Assembly (NCBI GenBank): GCA_013076295.1
Contig: RQOL01000871.1
Location: 328,290-392,289, forward strand
Direction: 5' to 3'
Origin: Sanderia malayensis
Lineage: Eukaryota > Cnidaria > Scyphozoa > Semaeostomeae > Pelagiidae
DNA: 64,000 nt
A program made the position numbers and the translations under genes. Of this stretch, positions 1 through 9,662 are shown in pieces. Under the pieces are notes generated by a model. It was not told the origin of the DNA and did no database searches. It worked only from the letters and a program-made list of their open reading frames with translations. The stretch's first letter is position 1; every line of letters begins with the position of its first letter.

Positions 1-585
1 TTGTTTTGGCCTTCGATGTGAGTGGGACAGTGATCTTCAACAAAAGTGGGGTGGATTTCTATTGTTTTGGCCTTCGATGTGAGTGGGACAGTGATCTTCA
101 ACAAAAGTGGGGTGGATTTCTATTGTTTTGGCCTTCGATGTGAGTGGGACAGTGATCTTCAACAAAAGTGGGGTCGATTTCTATTGTTTTGACCTTCGAT
201 GTGAGTGGGACAGTGATCTTCAACAAACGTGGGGTGGATTTCTATTGTTTTGGCCTTCGATGTGAGTGGGACAGTGATCTTCAACAAAAGTGGGGTGGTT
301 TCTGTTATTTTGGCTTTCGATCTGAGTGGAACAGCAATCTTCAACAAAAGTGGGGTGGGTTTCTGTTGTTTTGGCCTTCGATGTGAGTGAAACAGCGATC
401 TTCAAAAAAAGTGGAGTGGGTTTCTGTTGTTTTGGCCTTCGATGTGAGTGGGACAGTGATCTTGAAGAAAAGTGGGGCGGATTTCTATTGTTTTGGCCTT
501 CGGTGTGAGTGGGACAGTGATCTTCAACAAAAGTGGGGTGGATTTCTATTGTTTTGGCCTTCGATGTGAGTGGAAAAGCGATCGG
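1..585. repeat. 61-bp minisatellite, about 9.6 copies
   Basis: A 61-bp unit beginning TTGTTTTGGCCTTCGATGTG repeats head to tail from the first base to about 585, where it runs into unique sequence. Units differ by a few substitutions (variants near 300-330 and 390-480) and the period hardly slips. Because 61 is not a multiple of three and the unit lacks stops, open frames of about 60-90 codons appear on both strands and shift frame at each unit; I treat none as a gene. The array is cut by the window edge, so its full length is unknown. Confidence 0.95.
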
Positions 586-1860
586 GTGAAGAGGAACTCT
601 CTCTCCGATGTTTTCGATGTTTTAACATATATTTTCTCAGATCGGCTATCTGTAGAATTACTGTTATTTAATTATTTAACATACTGGAAAGATATTTACA
701 ACAAAATCATAACTTGCAATTGCATTCCTCCCCGGCCTATGTTGTAATTGTTTGCCAACAGGAAGCTATTGTTACCGTAGATGAACAGCTGTCAGTTCAG
801 CTTTTTGCAGTTATTTTCTGGCTGCATGCTGATTAGCGAGTAACAGCAGGCTGATCGAAGTAGCTAGAACAGCGACGCATGCGAAGGGACACGACTGAAG
901 GGGGAGTGCAAGAACAATGACGTAATGGCCTCGTTAAACTGTTAAGTTGTTGTAAAAGTAAAGCACATCCAACCGAATGACTTCTGTGGACTGTGACTAC
1001 AGCCCTTAGAAACACATATTTGTTAAGCTAACTAGGGTTGGTGTTTGTAAGAAAATCATACCTAAGTTAATTTCTCATATTCTCAGCTCAGTTTAATTGA
1101 TAGTTCAACATGATATTTGGTTTTTCCACACTTGTCCCGTCAGTCACATTTTTGTGTCACGTGAGTCACATTTGTTTTTAACGCTTTCTTCAAATCTGCA
1201 AAATTCTGGTTATTTTTTTGCAATATGTTGCATTTGTGACTTAAAAGCATTGTTAAACTTGATTTGTGGTGGTTCATTAAATATATTGACAGCAAAATGA
1301 AAGACCATGCATTAAGGTTGATCTTTTTAGAATCTGAGGTCACGTGAGTCACGCATATGCTTTTCATTGCACAAAGCACACAAATAAGATTTTGATAAAA
1401 ATGACAGTGTCAATTTGTGGCCCTGCTTAAGAGCTGCTAATATATTAGGAAGCTTCATTATAAGATAGTTGTACCCATGTAAAATTGGTTCAACAAAACA
1501 AACAGATTCTGAGATTGTCACACGAGTCACTATCAAATGGCTCTGAAGACATCAACATTGCTGCAAACTTCATAGCAAAGTTATCTTTATAGCAAATCAA
1601 ACAGAGGACAGGGTGGGTGGGAGAAATGAAGGTTCTAGACTATGCAATAACTCAGAATGATTAGAGAATCTGAGTTGCTGAGAGTATGACTCCACTAATT
1701 AATTATCAAAGCTGTTGCCGACGTCAACTCTTGAGTAAGTCTTGCTTGGTCCCCCCCCCCCATCCCCGACTCGTGTTGATGGACATAAACCAAGAGTTGA
1801 CAAAAAAGACAATTTCTATCGCCCATTAACTGTTCTTAAATTGCATTTAAGAACTATAAA
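586..1860. other. No gene recognised
   Basis: AT-rich sequence with only short open frames in both strands and no family motif I recognise. Several copies of a CACGTGAGTCACA-like word, in both orientations, lie between 1140 and 1530. There is a C-rich run near 1751-1761. Confidence 0.6.
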
Positions 1861-1861
1861 A

Positions 1862-3545
1862 GTTTTGCCATAGAACTGTTGACTTGCTATTGCTGGGCAA
1901 GTCAAAGACAAGTATGATGTATATTACCAAGAATATGTTACCTTAATTGTGCTGTATTACAAACCATGATATAGTTGGACTGAAAGAGCACTGGCTACTT
2001 CAATGAAATAAATTCAAGATCTGGCTTTGATTGAGGGAAGCCTGCAAAAGAAGATGTTGGTTGAGATATCTCATTTCATCTCCACATTTACAGATAAGAT
2101 AAATTACTTTAACTATCTAAACAAACGCTCTTCTGATGTTGCATACTATCAGTTCAAAAAGGTTCGTAAAGTATTTGCAAAGTGGTTTGGAACAGCTTCA
2201 GAAAATATGGTTTATCATTCATGAAATCATTGCCGTAAGCCAAGTAAACATATTAATGCTATCTCTGGAAATGCAATTGCCAGTGGTGGTGGCAAACCTG
2301 TGGCAAAACATTTCAAAGCAATGTGGATGCAGAAAAGCAGTGATGTTATCAATCCAATAAAATCATAAAGTTAAGAACAAAAATTAACTGGTTGGTTCCA
2401 GGTATTGACTTCTCAATACACACAGCAATAAAGAAAGGAACTGCATAAAAGTATTCAGAAATTTACTGTTCACAACTGCATAGAGAAGCCTATCAATAAA
2501 TACTATCATTAAAAAGTTGTTCATAGAATCAAGAACATACCTGTTAAGTATCCAAATTTTATTCAGGATAGATGTTTGATTTACTCTGGCTGTACTTTGA
2601 CATTTTGTAACTATGGAAAGAAAACAAGTTTATATGAGGTTATTTTTGTTGTGGCAACATACGTTGCTATTTTAAATACCATGTCCTAGTCTGAGAAGCA
2701 TGTCTTGTGCACTGCAAGGTGAAATCAAAGGTATGTTATGTGCACACCAAAAAACAAGTGGTGCAAAAACTGATTCTTGACGCAGAAATAAAAAGGCATT
2801 TAGGGTCACCCTGTGTCAATTTCTACACCTTCTGGTACCTCATGTATGCTAATGAGATTTTTCATCAGACTGGAAATTGGTGGGGCTTAAGGCCTGCATC
2901 TTTATCTCCATCAGGGTATAATGCTGTAACTTTCATTGTTTCCTTACATTGAATGGGGTATTGGGAAACACCAATTGACAGAATAATAACACTCGGCAAC
3001 TGCTTCTGTCCCACTCATGGCTAATGCAATATCAATACATATACTACACATACTACTTGACTGTATATTGTTTCATTGGTGAAAAAAGAAGCTGTCTCAC
3101 AAAAGCTTACTAAGTAACAATCACTTGAATATTCAAACTTGTATATGCATTCAAGTTTGTGTATTTCTTTCGATACGGTAAAAGTTATTGGTCATTCTGA
3201 CATGACAGATGTTTTTCAGTTACTTGGTGAAACCATGTTTGCCTGCATCCACCAAAATCATCCCAAACAATTTCATAAACAGCATGGTTGAAAGAACCCA
3301 TCACCATGCTTGACAGATCTTGGTGAATGAAAGGACAGTTCCTCATTTTCAGCTATCAGATTTTTTATGCGAGGCAGTTGACATATGTATTTAGGTATAA
3401 CATATTTTTCATACCTGGCCACCATACTGTTATTGACCAGAAGTACCTGAAATATGTTATGTATTCCTCCCCAAAAATGTTTATATTTAAAAAATATCTT
3501 CAGAAAGCGGCCCTGTTCTCGTCAAAACCATTTATTGGCCTAATA
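1862..3545. mobile_element. Decayed interspersed repeat X, copy 1
   Basis: This stretch is collinear with 35262-37428, with many substitutions and indels, so it is an old dispersed repeat. Shared landmarks include the segment near 1920-2020 (TATGATGTATATTACCAAG; 35310-35400 in the other copy), the segment near 2390-2470 (35770-35850) and the stretch near 3230-3400 (37040-37200). Both copies end at a GGCCTAA word (3538-3545 and 37429-37435). Short open frames on both strands are broken by stops in both copies. I cannot assign a family. An (AAT)n run follows at 3542-3560. Confidence 0.65.
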
Positions 3546-3659
3546 ATAATAATAATATAATAATATCAGTTTTCAGCTGTCTCAGGCTATTCGGTGCAGA
3601 TTTCCCTTCCCCTCATGGCAAATTACTCAAACACTGTCAAGTTACCAAGACCATGCTCT

Positions 3660-4312
3660 TATGTTTCGGACACACCCAATTTATCAAGTGTGCAATGACA
3701 ATTTACAAAAAAATCTCAGATGTGAATCTGCCATACTTTCCATACTGGCTGTATGCCATACTTGGGATATCTATGGCCTTAAGCCGGCCCTCATACTGCA
3801 TGTCACGTAGCTCACCTGTCAGTTTTGTGGCACCTGAGTACACCCTCTATCAGCTTCTTATCAGTGGCGTAGCCAGAGGGGGAAGATTGGGGGGGGGGGC
3901 AAACAGCAAACAGGCAAATTTTTTGGCAAATGAAGCTATGTTTTTTTTCGTAACCCCCCCCCCCCCCCCCACAAATTTTATTGCAGATTTGCACTTTTCT
4001 CAGAGACCAACTTTCTGCGAATTAGGGGGTCGCTACGCTACTGCTTCTCATCCTTCTCCAGTTTTGGTGACCACACAACTACAGAATACTCTGGGTGCGG
4101 GCGAAGCAAGGCGCAGAACAGCTTCTTCATTCAGTGACTCCTTCTCCAGGTGCGTGTAAGACCTGCGTATCATACCATGCCAAGCATACGATTCGCCTTG
4201 TTTGCTTGCTTTTCCGTGTGTCGTGAAAACTTCAGATCAGGGTCAATGTGGATGCCGAGGTCTTTTTCTAGCTCCGTTTTCGTTTTGATGATACGATAAA
4301 GTCATGTCAGGC
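3660..4312 (-). pseudogene. Non-LTR retrotransposon (CR1/L2-like LINE) reverse-transcriptase C-terminal fragment
   Basis: Read on the minus strand, the segment from about 4312 down to 3660 encodes the stretch that follows the RT palm in CR1/L2-type LINEs: an ELEKDLGIHID block, then KANRMLGM, then a YSVVVWSPKLEKDEK-like block, then LIEGV. The frame is broken by small indels and stops. A 182-bp MITE (3862-4043) sits inside the codons between the SPKLEKDEK and LIEGV blocks, so this LINE piece is older than the MITE. No endonuclease or palm motif is present, so it is a short 3' remnant. Confidence 0.75.
3862..4043. mobile_element. hAT-type MITE, 182 bp
   Basis: The ends are CAGTGGCGTAGC and GCTACGCTACTG, a terminal inverted repeat with one mismatch. 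The flanks CTTCTTAT (3854-3861) and CTTCTCAT (4044-4051) match at 7 of 8 bases, an 8-bp target-site duplication as expected for hAT elements, whose ends commonly start CAGTG. The interior holds long G and C runs (3889-3899, 3955-3970) and no coding capacity. It lies inside the LINE fragment 3660-4312. Confidence 0.85.
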
Positions 4313-4325
4313 CTAAAGAGTGGGG

Positions 4326-4587
4326 TCGGCTCAGAGCGCCAGAATATGGGCGAGCCAGAATATGGGCGAGTGACGTGACGTAGCCAGAATATGGGCGAGT
4401 TCTTCTTTTCTCGCTTGTTTGGTGTTGAATTGTTCTAAAAACACTTGTGGAACGTCCGGAAGGCTGTTTTTAAGGTTTCTGCCAATTTGCAGCTAAATCT
4501 ATCCACTGAATGTAGGTTTTTAAATCATTTTATACCCTCGCAGCAACTTGAAGGATTTAGGCCACATTTTTATACAACAACAACAAC
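4326..4587. repeat. Left terminal inverted repeat of the Zisupton element
   Basis: 262 bp, matching the reverse complement of 13530-13786 nearly base for base; the 5-bp length difference is a GACGT duplication near 4370-4381. The outer 80 bp hold three copies of CCAGAATATGGGCGAG, two adjacent and one after a short spacer, a layout that suggests repeated transposase-binding sites. The inner end is a (CAA)n run. Confidence 0.92.
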
Positions 4588-4964
4588 ATCATGCGGTCCA
4601 AATTGGACGATAAGAGGAGACGGGGGTGTTGCTCAGTAAAATATCTCAACATGATGTTATATGTGACACACAATACTCATTAATTAGTATAATACTACTT
4701 CAATAGTGGAAAACAATAAAACAATACTTGCAATGAGTCACGGCACAAGCTTAACACAACACAAGATTTTCTCACTTGTGCACACATGTAGTACTTTCTG
4801 TGCACGAAAGTATGTAAGTAAAGTAATAAGAATTTTAAGCTCTCTACAAAGTAAGTAAATAAGTAACAGGTTACAAATAGTAATTGATAATTTTAATGTG
4901 TAAAGCATATATCATTGACTCAGGTAATACAATGTAATTTCAAATGTCAAATAACAGCGCTACA
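4588..4964. other. 3' noncoding part of the Zisupton gene
   Basis: No open frame. It lies between the gene's last stop codon (4965) and the left inverted repeat. On the minus strand an ATTAAA-type polyadenylation signal is readable near 4890, about 75 bases after the stop. Confidence 0.5.
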
Positions 4965-5897
4965 TTAATCGGTGTCGCTACTTGATGAACGATTAGTTGT
5001 AACATTTTTTAAAAATTGTTTGAACAGTGGGGCACGTTCCTTTTTGGCTTTTCGTGGTACTTTCTCACTATATATACGTTTGCTAATGTTAGGTCGTTTC
5101 AATTTAATTTTAGTTTGCGATGGCGTTCTACTTTTTGTGCACGTAGAGCATGCCCAACTTGTATCTTGTGGATTACCCTTGCAACATGTGTCATGAAACC
5201 AGTTTGAACATGCTGGACACTGAAACATTTTCTCACCCATGTATGGATTTTTACAATGACAATACAGAGTTACATTAATTTCATACAGTATTTTACCTTT
5301 TTGTTTTGTCGGAGAAAAGTCAAGCCTAATATTATCAAATGAACTGCTTTCAAGACTGGAGATGAGTTGCTTTTTTAAATTTTGATAATCATAGTTTACT
5401 CTGCTAGGGTCAATGTTTCTAGATAGACATAATGCGTGAAATATAGCTGCAACTCCAGTTAAACTGTTTTTATTAACCGAATCTACTTTTGGAATATATA
5501 TTGTGAAGCTCGCTTGGCAATTGCATTTATTTAAAAGTGCGGCATGATATTCGAGAGAGACATCGTACCGGACTTCTTGTTTTTCAGATACAAAATAAGC
5601 TCGTGCAGCACTATCATACAAAGTAATGTGATTCGGGGGGGGAAAAATGTTTGACAATGTCCCCCATGTTGAACCTGGTATTCGTTTATGTTGTAAGGGT
5701 ATTATCTGGATGAATGGCTTGCGGTCTGCTACATATGTATTCAGTTTTGAAATCTCTGAATAGCCCCCATATTCACTACCCCGGCGAATAATCTCCATTG
5801 CTGCATTGCAAATTTTTTCATTCACATCATTTCTTGTATGCAACAATGCTCTGTCATTTTGTGTCAAATGCAAATCCGCAAGCCATTCATTTTCTAG
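4965..5897 (-). CDS. Zisupton gene, last segment: inactive Ulp1-like domain plus PHD finger
   Basis: The frame is open from about 5897, just after a stop. The N-terminal half follows the Ulp1/SENP (C48) fold pattern of Zisupton proteins: an ENEWLADLH start, an IQIIPL strand, a TWGTLSN stretch, NHITLYDSA with the Asp of the triad, then SLTGVAAIF and LISSLES. In active relatives TWGTLSN reads with HW and SLTG reads DCG, so here the catalytic His and Cys are absent and the domain should not cleave SUMO. The C-terminal half is a PHD finger (CHC, CPAC, HDTC, CSTC) followed by a Lys/Arg-rich tail. A one-base frame change separates it from the preceding segment. The first in-frame ATG is internal, so it must be joined to the upstream frame to be translated. 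Confidence 0.8.
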   Translation of the reverse strand, partial: LENEWLADLHLTQNDRALLHTRNDVNEKICNAAMEIIRRGSEYGGYSEISKLNTYVADRKPFIQIIPLQHKRIPGSTWGTLSNIFPPPNHITLYDSAARAYFVSEKQEVRYDVSLEYHAALLNKCNCQASFTIYIPKVDSVNKNSLTGVAAIFHALCLSRNIDPSRVNYDYQNLKKQLISSLESSSFDNIRLDFSPTKQKGKILYEINVTLYCHCKNPYMGEKMFQCPACSNWFHDTCCKGNPQDTSWACSTCTKSRTPSQTKIKLKRPNISKRIYSEKVPRKAKKERAPLFKQFLKNVTTNRSSSSDTD

Positions 5898-7360
5898 CTA
5901 CAGCCACAATCGCCTACAACTGCAGGCGATTGTGGCTCTAGGAGTTCATCGCTTTCATAATCAAGAATAAAATCGTCATTAAAATTGCCCAGTCCCTCCA
6001 GCCAGGCATCAGAGCAACTGAATGAAGTCATCCCATCGTCTGAGCGTTCGCTCTTCGGGGAATCTTTCATTATGACCTCATTATCAACTTCTTCAGAAGA
6101 AGTCTGAACTTCGTCACTTTGTATCCACGACATAGATGTTATGTCATGGCGTTTTATTTCTACAGTTGAAGGGCGATCTACAAGTAGTTCATTTTCATAA
6201 ATTGCTCTTCCAATAATATCAAACTTGATTGGTATAGGCGTTTTTTTCGAAATTCGTTCTAGTGCCAGTTTATTCCTGTTGATATTGTGTAGATCAATCA
6301 CCGATCGAAATAGATAAATGTGATTGGAGGGCTTCATCTGGTTTAAGAAATGTTTATGACGATTAAATTCTGCATGCAGTTGTTCTGCTGCCTGGCTGTT
6401 CACTTTTTCTTTTAGCTCTTTTATGCACCCTATCCGTCGTAAGCATTCAACATCTGAACCTGGATTTGCTTGATGAAAAGTGTCCAGTAGCGCCAGGTGT
6501 ATGTCACTACCGGTCACTGGATGATTGTTTTTCACACCCATGTCATTATAATCCAACCAAGGGAAGGAGACAGTAAAGATTCCTTCCTTTGCCGCAGTCA
6601 CATTGGCCTCTGTTTCAACAGCTACGCGACCATCGTTGGGGTTGAAAAAGTTTGGTTCGTTACGATTTGCATGAGTAGCTACCATTTGTGCCATGTCAAC
6701 TATGAAAATATTCGGTCGAAATTTGAAGCTTCTTAAAACATCAATATAGTCACGGGGACTTTCGGCTCGAAGAAGGAACTTCACTGCATAAATGACACTG
6801 TGGGGACATGCCACCGTGAGCCAACCTCCAGAGCGACCAAAACGTTTTGCAAAGATTTTGTTAAATCGATCTGATTTATCACTAATTGCATTTTTTATAC
6901 GATTCAAAATATCTAGTTTTGAACCTTTAGTGCTCAAATTTACTTTCCTGGCTAACTTTTTCACATCCGTAGTCTTACTTTCGTACAGCTCTTCCAAAAG
7001 TCGCTCCTGTGACATGTCCCGACAGTCGCATTCTGGTTCCCCTGTATCGTGGTGAATTTTTTTGTGTTCTGTGTTAAACAACGTGTTTGCAGATCTTGAA
7101 TGCTTACCAATAAATGGGGACCAACATCGCAAAGTGGGTTTCACCTGGAAACTGCTGAATTTTCGGCCAATTAACCCTCTACTTAATATAGATAGCTCCA
7201 CATTCTTCCAAAACAGATCGCTATCGACAACATCTGAAGGAACTTCTTCGTTGTCATTGGTCGCTTCCTCTGCAGTTTCCGCGTATCTGAAACCCACTTT
7301 GCGATTTACATCGGCAATTAGAATGGTAGGGTGATACCCACAAAAAACGCAATTATACGA
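5894..7360 (-). CDS. Zisupton transposase core with SAP domain
   Basis: Same frame as the upstream segment (7376-9004); the 24 bases between the two carry two TAA stops (7376-7378 and 7361-7363). Open sequence resumes with a CVFCGYHP block. Candidate catalytic acids of the KDZ-type transposase are all present: Asp in LIADVN, Asp in FIVDMAQ and Glu in AAEQLHAEF. Other family landmarks are SGGWLTVACPHSV, AESPRDYIDVL, HPVTGSDIHLAL and FLNQMKPSNH. A SAP-like motif (TTDVKKLARKVNLS then a basic helix) lies upstream of the core. The C-terminus is acidic. It ends at TAG 5894-5896, inside a region with a perfect 14-bp hairpin, and the downstream Ulp1/PHD frame is offset by one base. The two nonsense codons look like point mutations in conserved codons. 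Confidence 0.85.
   Translation of the reverse strand, partial: SYNCVFCGYHPTILIADVNRKVGFRYAETAEEATNDNEEVPSDVVDSDLFWKNVELSILSRGLIGRKFSSFQVKPTLRCWSPFIGKHSRSANTLFNTEHKKIHHDTGEPECDCRDMSQERLLEELYESKTTDVKKLARKVNLSTKGSKLDILNRIKNAISDKSDRFNKIFAKRFGRSGGWLTVACPHSVIYAVKFLLRAESPRDYIDVLRSFKFRPNIFIVDMAQMVATHANRNEPNFFNPNDGRVAVETEANVTAAKEGIFTVSFPWLDYNDMGVKNNHPVTGSDIHLALLDTFHQANPGSDVECLRRIGCIKELKEKVNSQAAEQLHAEFNRHKHFLNQMKPSNHIYLFRSVIDLHNINRNKLALERISKKTPIPIKFDIIGRAIYENELLVDRPSTVEIKRHDITSMSWIQSDEVQTSSEEVDNEVIMKDSPKSERSDDGMTSFSCSDAWLEGLGNFNDDFILDYESDELLEPQSPAVVGDCGCS
5902..5937. repeat. Perfect 14-bp hairpin at the frame break
   Basis: AGCCACAATCGCCT (5902-5915) and its exact reverse complement (5924-5937) surround an 8-nt loop. 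The hairpin lies in the last codons before the TAG that ends the transposase-core frame and just upstream of the offset Ulp1 frame. Confidence 0.9.
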
Positions 7361-7375
7361 TTAATCTCTACTGCT

Positions 7376-9004
7376 TTAGGCTTCAAAATGCATATAGGCG
7401 TCGATTACTTTCTGGGAGGAGATTTCAAAACTCCAAATGTCCTTAATTATACTACAAATTGTTCCAATAGACGTGTGATTTTTGGTGCTCGCCCGCAAAT
7501 ATATGCACACGTCTATACCTAATAAAAATACGTCATCGAAGTTATGTACACCGTCTTCGAATTCCTGATAACGATAATAATTGTTGCAATATTTACAAAA
7601 TTTACAGTGTGTTTCAACTCCTTGCACGTAGCCTTGCAAGGTTAAAATACTTGCTCTTGAAGTTATTTTATGTGGTCCCGACAAAACAGATCCGCACTCG
7701 TGACAATTGCTTTCTGTTGGTTGTAGAGATAACGGAATTGTTTTATTGTCCACAGATCTGTAGCAGTCTGGGATGGGAAAAGGTATATTTTTAAATTCCA
7801 ACATGTACTGCAACATTTTCCTTGCTATCTGCTCCTCATTTGGAGGGTACAATATTGTTTCCACTTTTTCGTCATGGGCATCGGGGCACGTTTCTTCTAT
7901 GTCCAGTTCATCAGAAAATGGATCTTCTGCAACCATTTCATGTTCGAATTGGATACTTTCATCGGGTAGCTGATCTGTTTGGTACAGGTACCACATTGCC
8001 AAGGCTTTATGTACACAGAAAGGTTTAGGTAAAAAGCATTTACAACTGAAATTATTTTCTAGTTTATTAAAAGTTACAATACATCGTGATCGGATTGGAT
8101 AATCGATAGATACACCTCTAAAAACGGAAAGATGAATGCGATGGCCATCTGCCCACTCCACAACACATGGGGACCTGTTCGTTTGTGCCAAATTGTTTAA
8201 TTCTATACACATATCTATTGTTTGGGGGGTCAAGGGCTTCAATTTTCGCCCATCATTCAATGCTGTTAATGATGTTTCCGTGAGTTTAACGAGGGCAGGA
8301 AAATGAGCCTTGTTCACTTGCATTAAATGACTGCACTCCCTTCCTTTCATACCAGATCTACCAGCTATGCGCATTTCCTCGCGACAAGCTGAGACCTCAC
8401 AATGAACTTCCTTCTTATTGCTGGTGTGTAGTAGCTTTTGCACGTGAATGGGATAACTCGGGCCCCCGTGCATGTTCCCTTTCACAAGGTACAACCCTAA
8501 AGTCGCATCACAACAAATAACCGAATGTTTTTCAAGTTGACGTTCATGTCCGTGTTTTAGAGCCATGTGGCGTGCCAAATTTTTCTCTGATAGGAAAATG
8601 TGACAAATAGTGCACTGGGCACGTGTCCGTTTTGCACACTGTTTAGGACAAAAATCAGATTGGCTTCGGATATCGTCAACATCTTTGGGGACGCCCTTTT
8701 TTCCTATGGTTGTTATTGGAGAGTTTTTGCCTGGGACAATTACGCGAGGAGTGTTATTGTGTTGTTGCATGTGAGTGAGGAAGTAACATTTTTGCTGCAC
8801 AAGAACAAAGCAAACTGGGCAGTGGTAGTGATATAGGTCGTTGCGGGAAAATTTTTTTTCTTCATGAACTAACTTACAAGGCAAGATTGACAAATCACTA
8901 TGTCTGATTATTCGATTGTTGTGCATGTGTGCCTTGGTGAGGTGTTTCATGACATCAGATAAATGTTTATGTGTATGCGGTCCCCAGTTATCTTGGGACA
9001 TTTT
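7376..9004 (-). CDS. Zisupton transposase N-terminal region: C2H2 fingers, SWIM finger, CxC-like domain
   Basis: The first ATG is at 9001; the open frame can be entered by splicing at an AG just upstream (exon start 9004 keeps the frame of the preceding exon). Domains in order: C2H2-like fingers around residues 65-85 (CPVC...HMQQH) and 130-150 (CTICH...HMALKH); a long linker; a SWIM finger near residue 330 (CKCFLPKPFCVH, the CxC-x6-CxH pattern); and a Cys-rich block ending YRYQEFEDGVHNFDD and LLGIDVCIYL, typical of Zisupton proteins just before the catalytic core. It ends DAYMHFEA then TAA at 7376. The next segment continues in the same frame after a second TAA, so this is a stop-interrupted gene, not two genes. 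Confidence 0.85.
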   Translation of the reverse strand, partial: KMSQDNWGPHTHKHLSDVMKHLTKAHMHNNRIIRHSDLSILPCKLVHEEKKFSRNDLYHYHCPVCFVLVQQKCYFLTHMQQHNNTPRVIVPGKNSPITTIGKKGVPKDVDDIRSQSDFCPKQCAKRTRAQCTICHIFLSEKNLARHMALKHGHERQLEKHSVICCDATLGLYLVKGNMHGGPSYPIHVQKLLHTSNKKEVHCEVSACREEMRIAGRSGMKGRECSHLMQVNKAHFPALVKLTETSLTALNDGRKLKPLTPQTIDMCIELNNLAQTNRSPCVVEWADGHRIHLSVFRGVSIDYPIRSRCIVTFNKLENNFSCKCFLPKPFCVHKALAMWYLYQTDQLPDESIQFEHEMVAEDPFSDELDIEETCPDAHDEKVETILYPPNEEQIARKMLQYMLEFKNIPFPIPDCYRSVDNKTIPLSLQPTESNCHECGSVLSGPHKITSRASILTLQGYVQGVETHCKFCKYCNNYYRYQEFEDGVHNFDDVFLLGIDVCIYLRASTKNHTSIGTICSIIKDIWSFEISSQKVIDAYMHFEA

Positions 9005-9114
9005 CTTGGCTGTATAGGTTGCAATGAAAGAGATGAATTATAAAGCGACAAAAGTAACGGATGACACGATGCATGTCATAGCCACGATAAGAGAAAGAAT
9101 GCACATAAACTTAC

Positions 9115-9210
9115 CTTCTCTTCACCACCACCACCACGTAATGTCCTTGCGCTCTTCTGTTGTTCGCCAACATTGGGCAACGTGTACTTTGCTTGTGATA
9201 ACAGCTTCAG
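9115..9210 (-). CDS. Zisupton gene exon 7c (third tandem copy)
   Basis: 96 bp, phase 0 at both ends, acceptor ...CTTCAAG and donor GTAAGT. It encodes 32 residues starting LKLLSQAKYTLPNVGEQQ and ending in a Gly-rich run (GGGGEEK) made by a GGT repeat. The intron after it leads to the zinc-finger exon at 9004. Confidence 0.65.
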
Positions 9211-9340
9211 CTTGAAGAGTAAATGCTGCGAATTATTAACGTGTTGCAATGAAAGAGATGAATTATAAAGCGACAAAAGTAACGGATGACACGATGCATC
9301 TCATAGCCACGATAAGAGAAAGCAATGCACATAAACTTAC

Positions 9341-9436
9341 CTTCTCTTCACCACCACCACCACGTAATGTCCTTGCGCTCTTCTGTTGTTCGCCAACATT
9401 GGGCAACGTGTACTTTGCTTGTGACAACAGCTTCAG
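9341..9436 (-). CDS. Zisupton gene exon 7b (second tandem copy)
   Basis: 96 bp with the same splice sites and phase as its neighbours. Its protein is the same 32-residue segment as copy c (AKYTLPNVGE, TLRGGGG); copy a has a K and an S in place of the first T and the L. Confidence 0.65.
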
Positions 9437-9566
9437 CTTGAAGAGTAAATGTTGCGAATTATTAACGTGTTGCAATGAAAGAGATGAATTATAAAGCGAC
9501 AAAAGTAACGGATGACACGATGCATCTCATAGCCACGATAAGAGAAAGCAATGCACATAAACTTAC

Positions 9567-9662
9567 CTTCTCTTCACCACCACCACCACGTGATGTCCTT
9601 GCACTCTTCTGTTGTTCGCCAACATTGGGCAACTTGTACTTTGCTTGCGACAACAGCTTCAG
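9567..9662 (-). CDS. Zisupton gene exon 7a (first tandem copy)
   Basis: 96 bp, phase 0/0. It reads LKLLSQAKYKLPNVGEQQ, then TSRGGGGEEK, followed by a GTAAGT donor. As the 5'-most copy it follows exon 6 (donor at 9757) in frame. Confidence 0.65.

Noticed and set aside
1..585. Several open frames in the minisatellite
   Set aside because: They arise from a stop-free 61-bp unit in changing frames; there is no start context or conserved product.
6497..7334. Plus-strand open frames opposite the transposase core
   Set aside because: Shadows of the minus-strand coding sequence.
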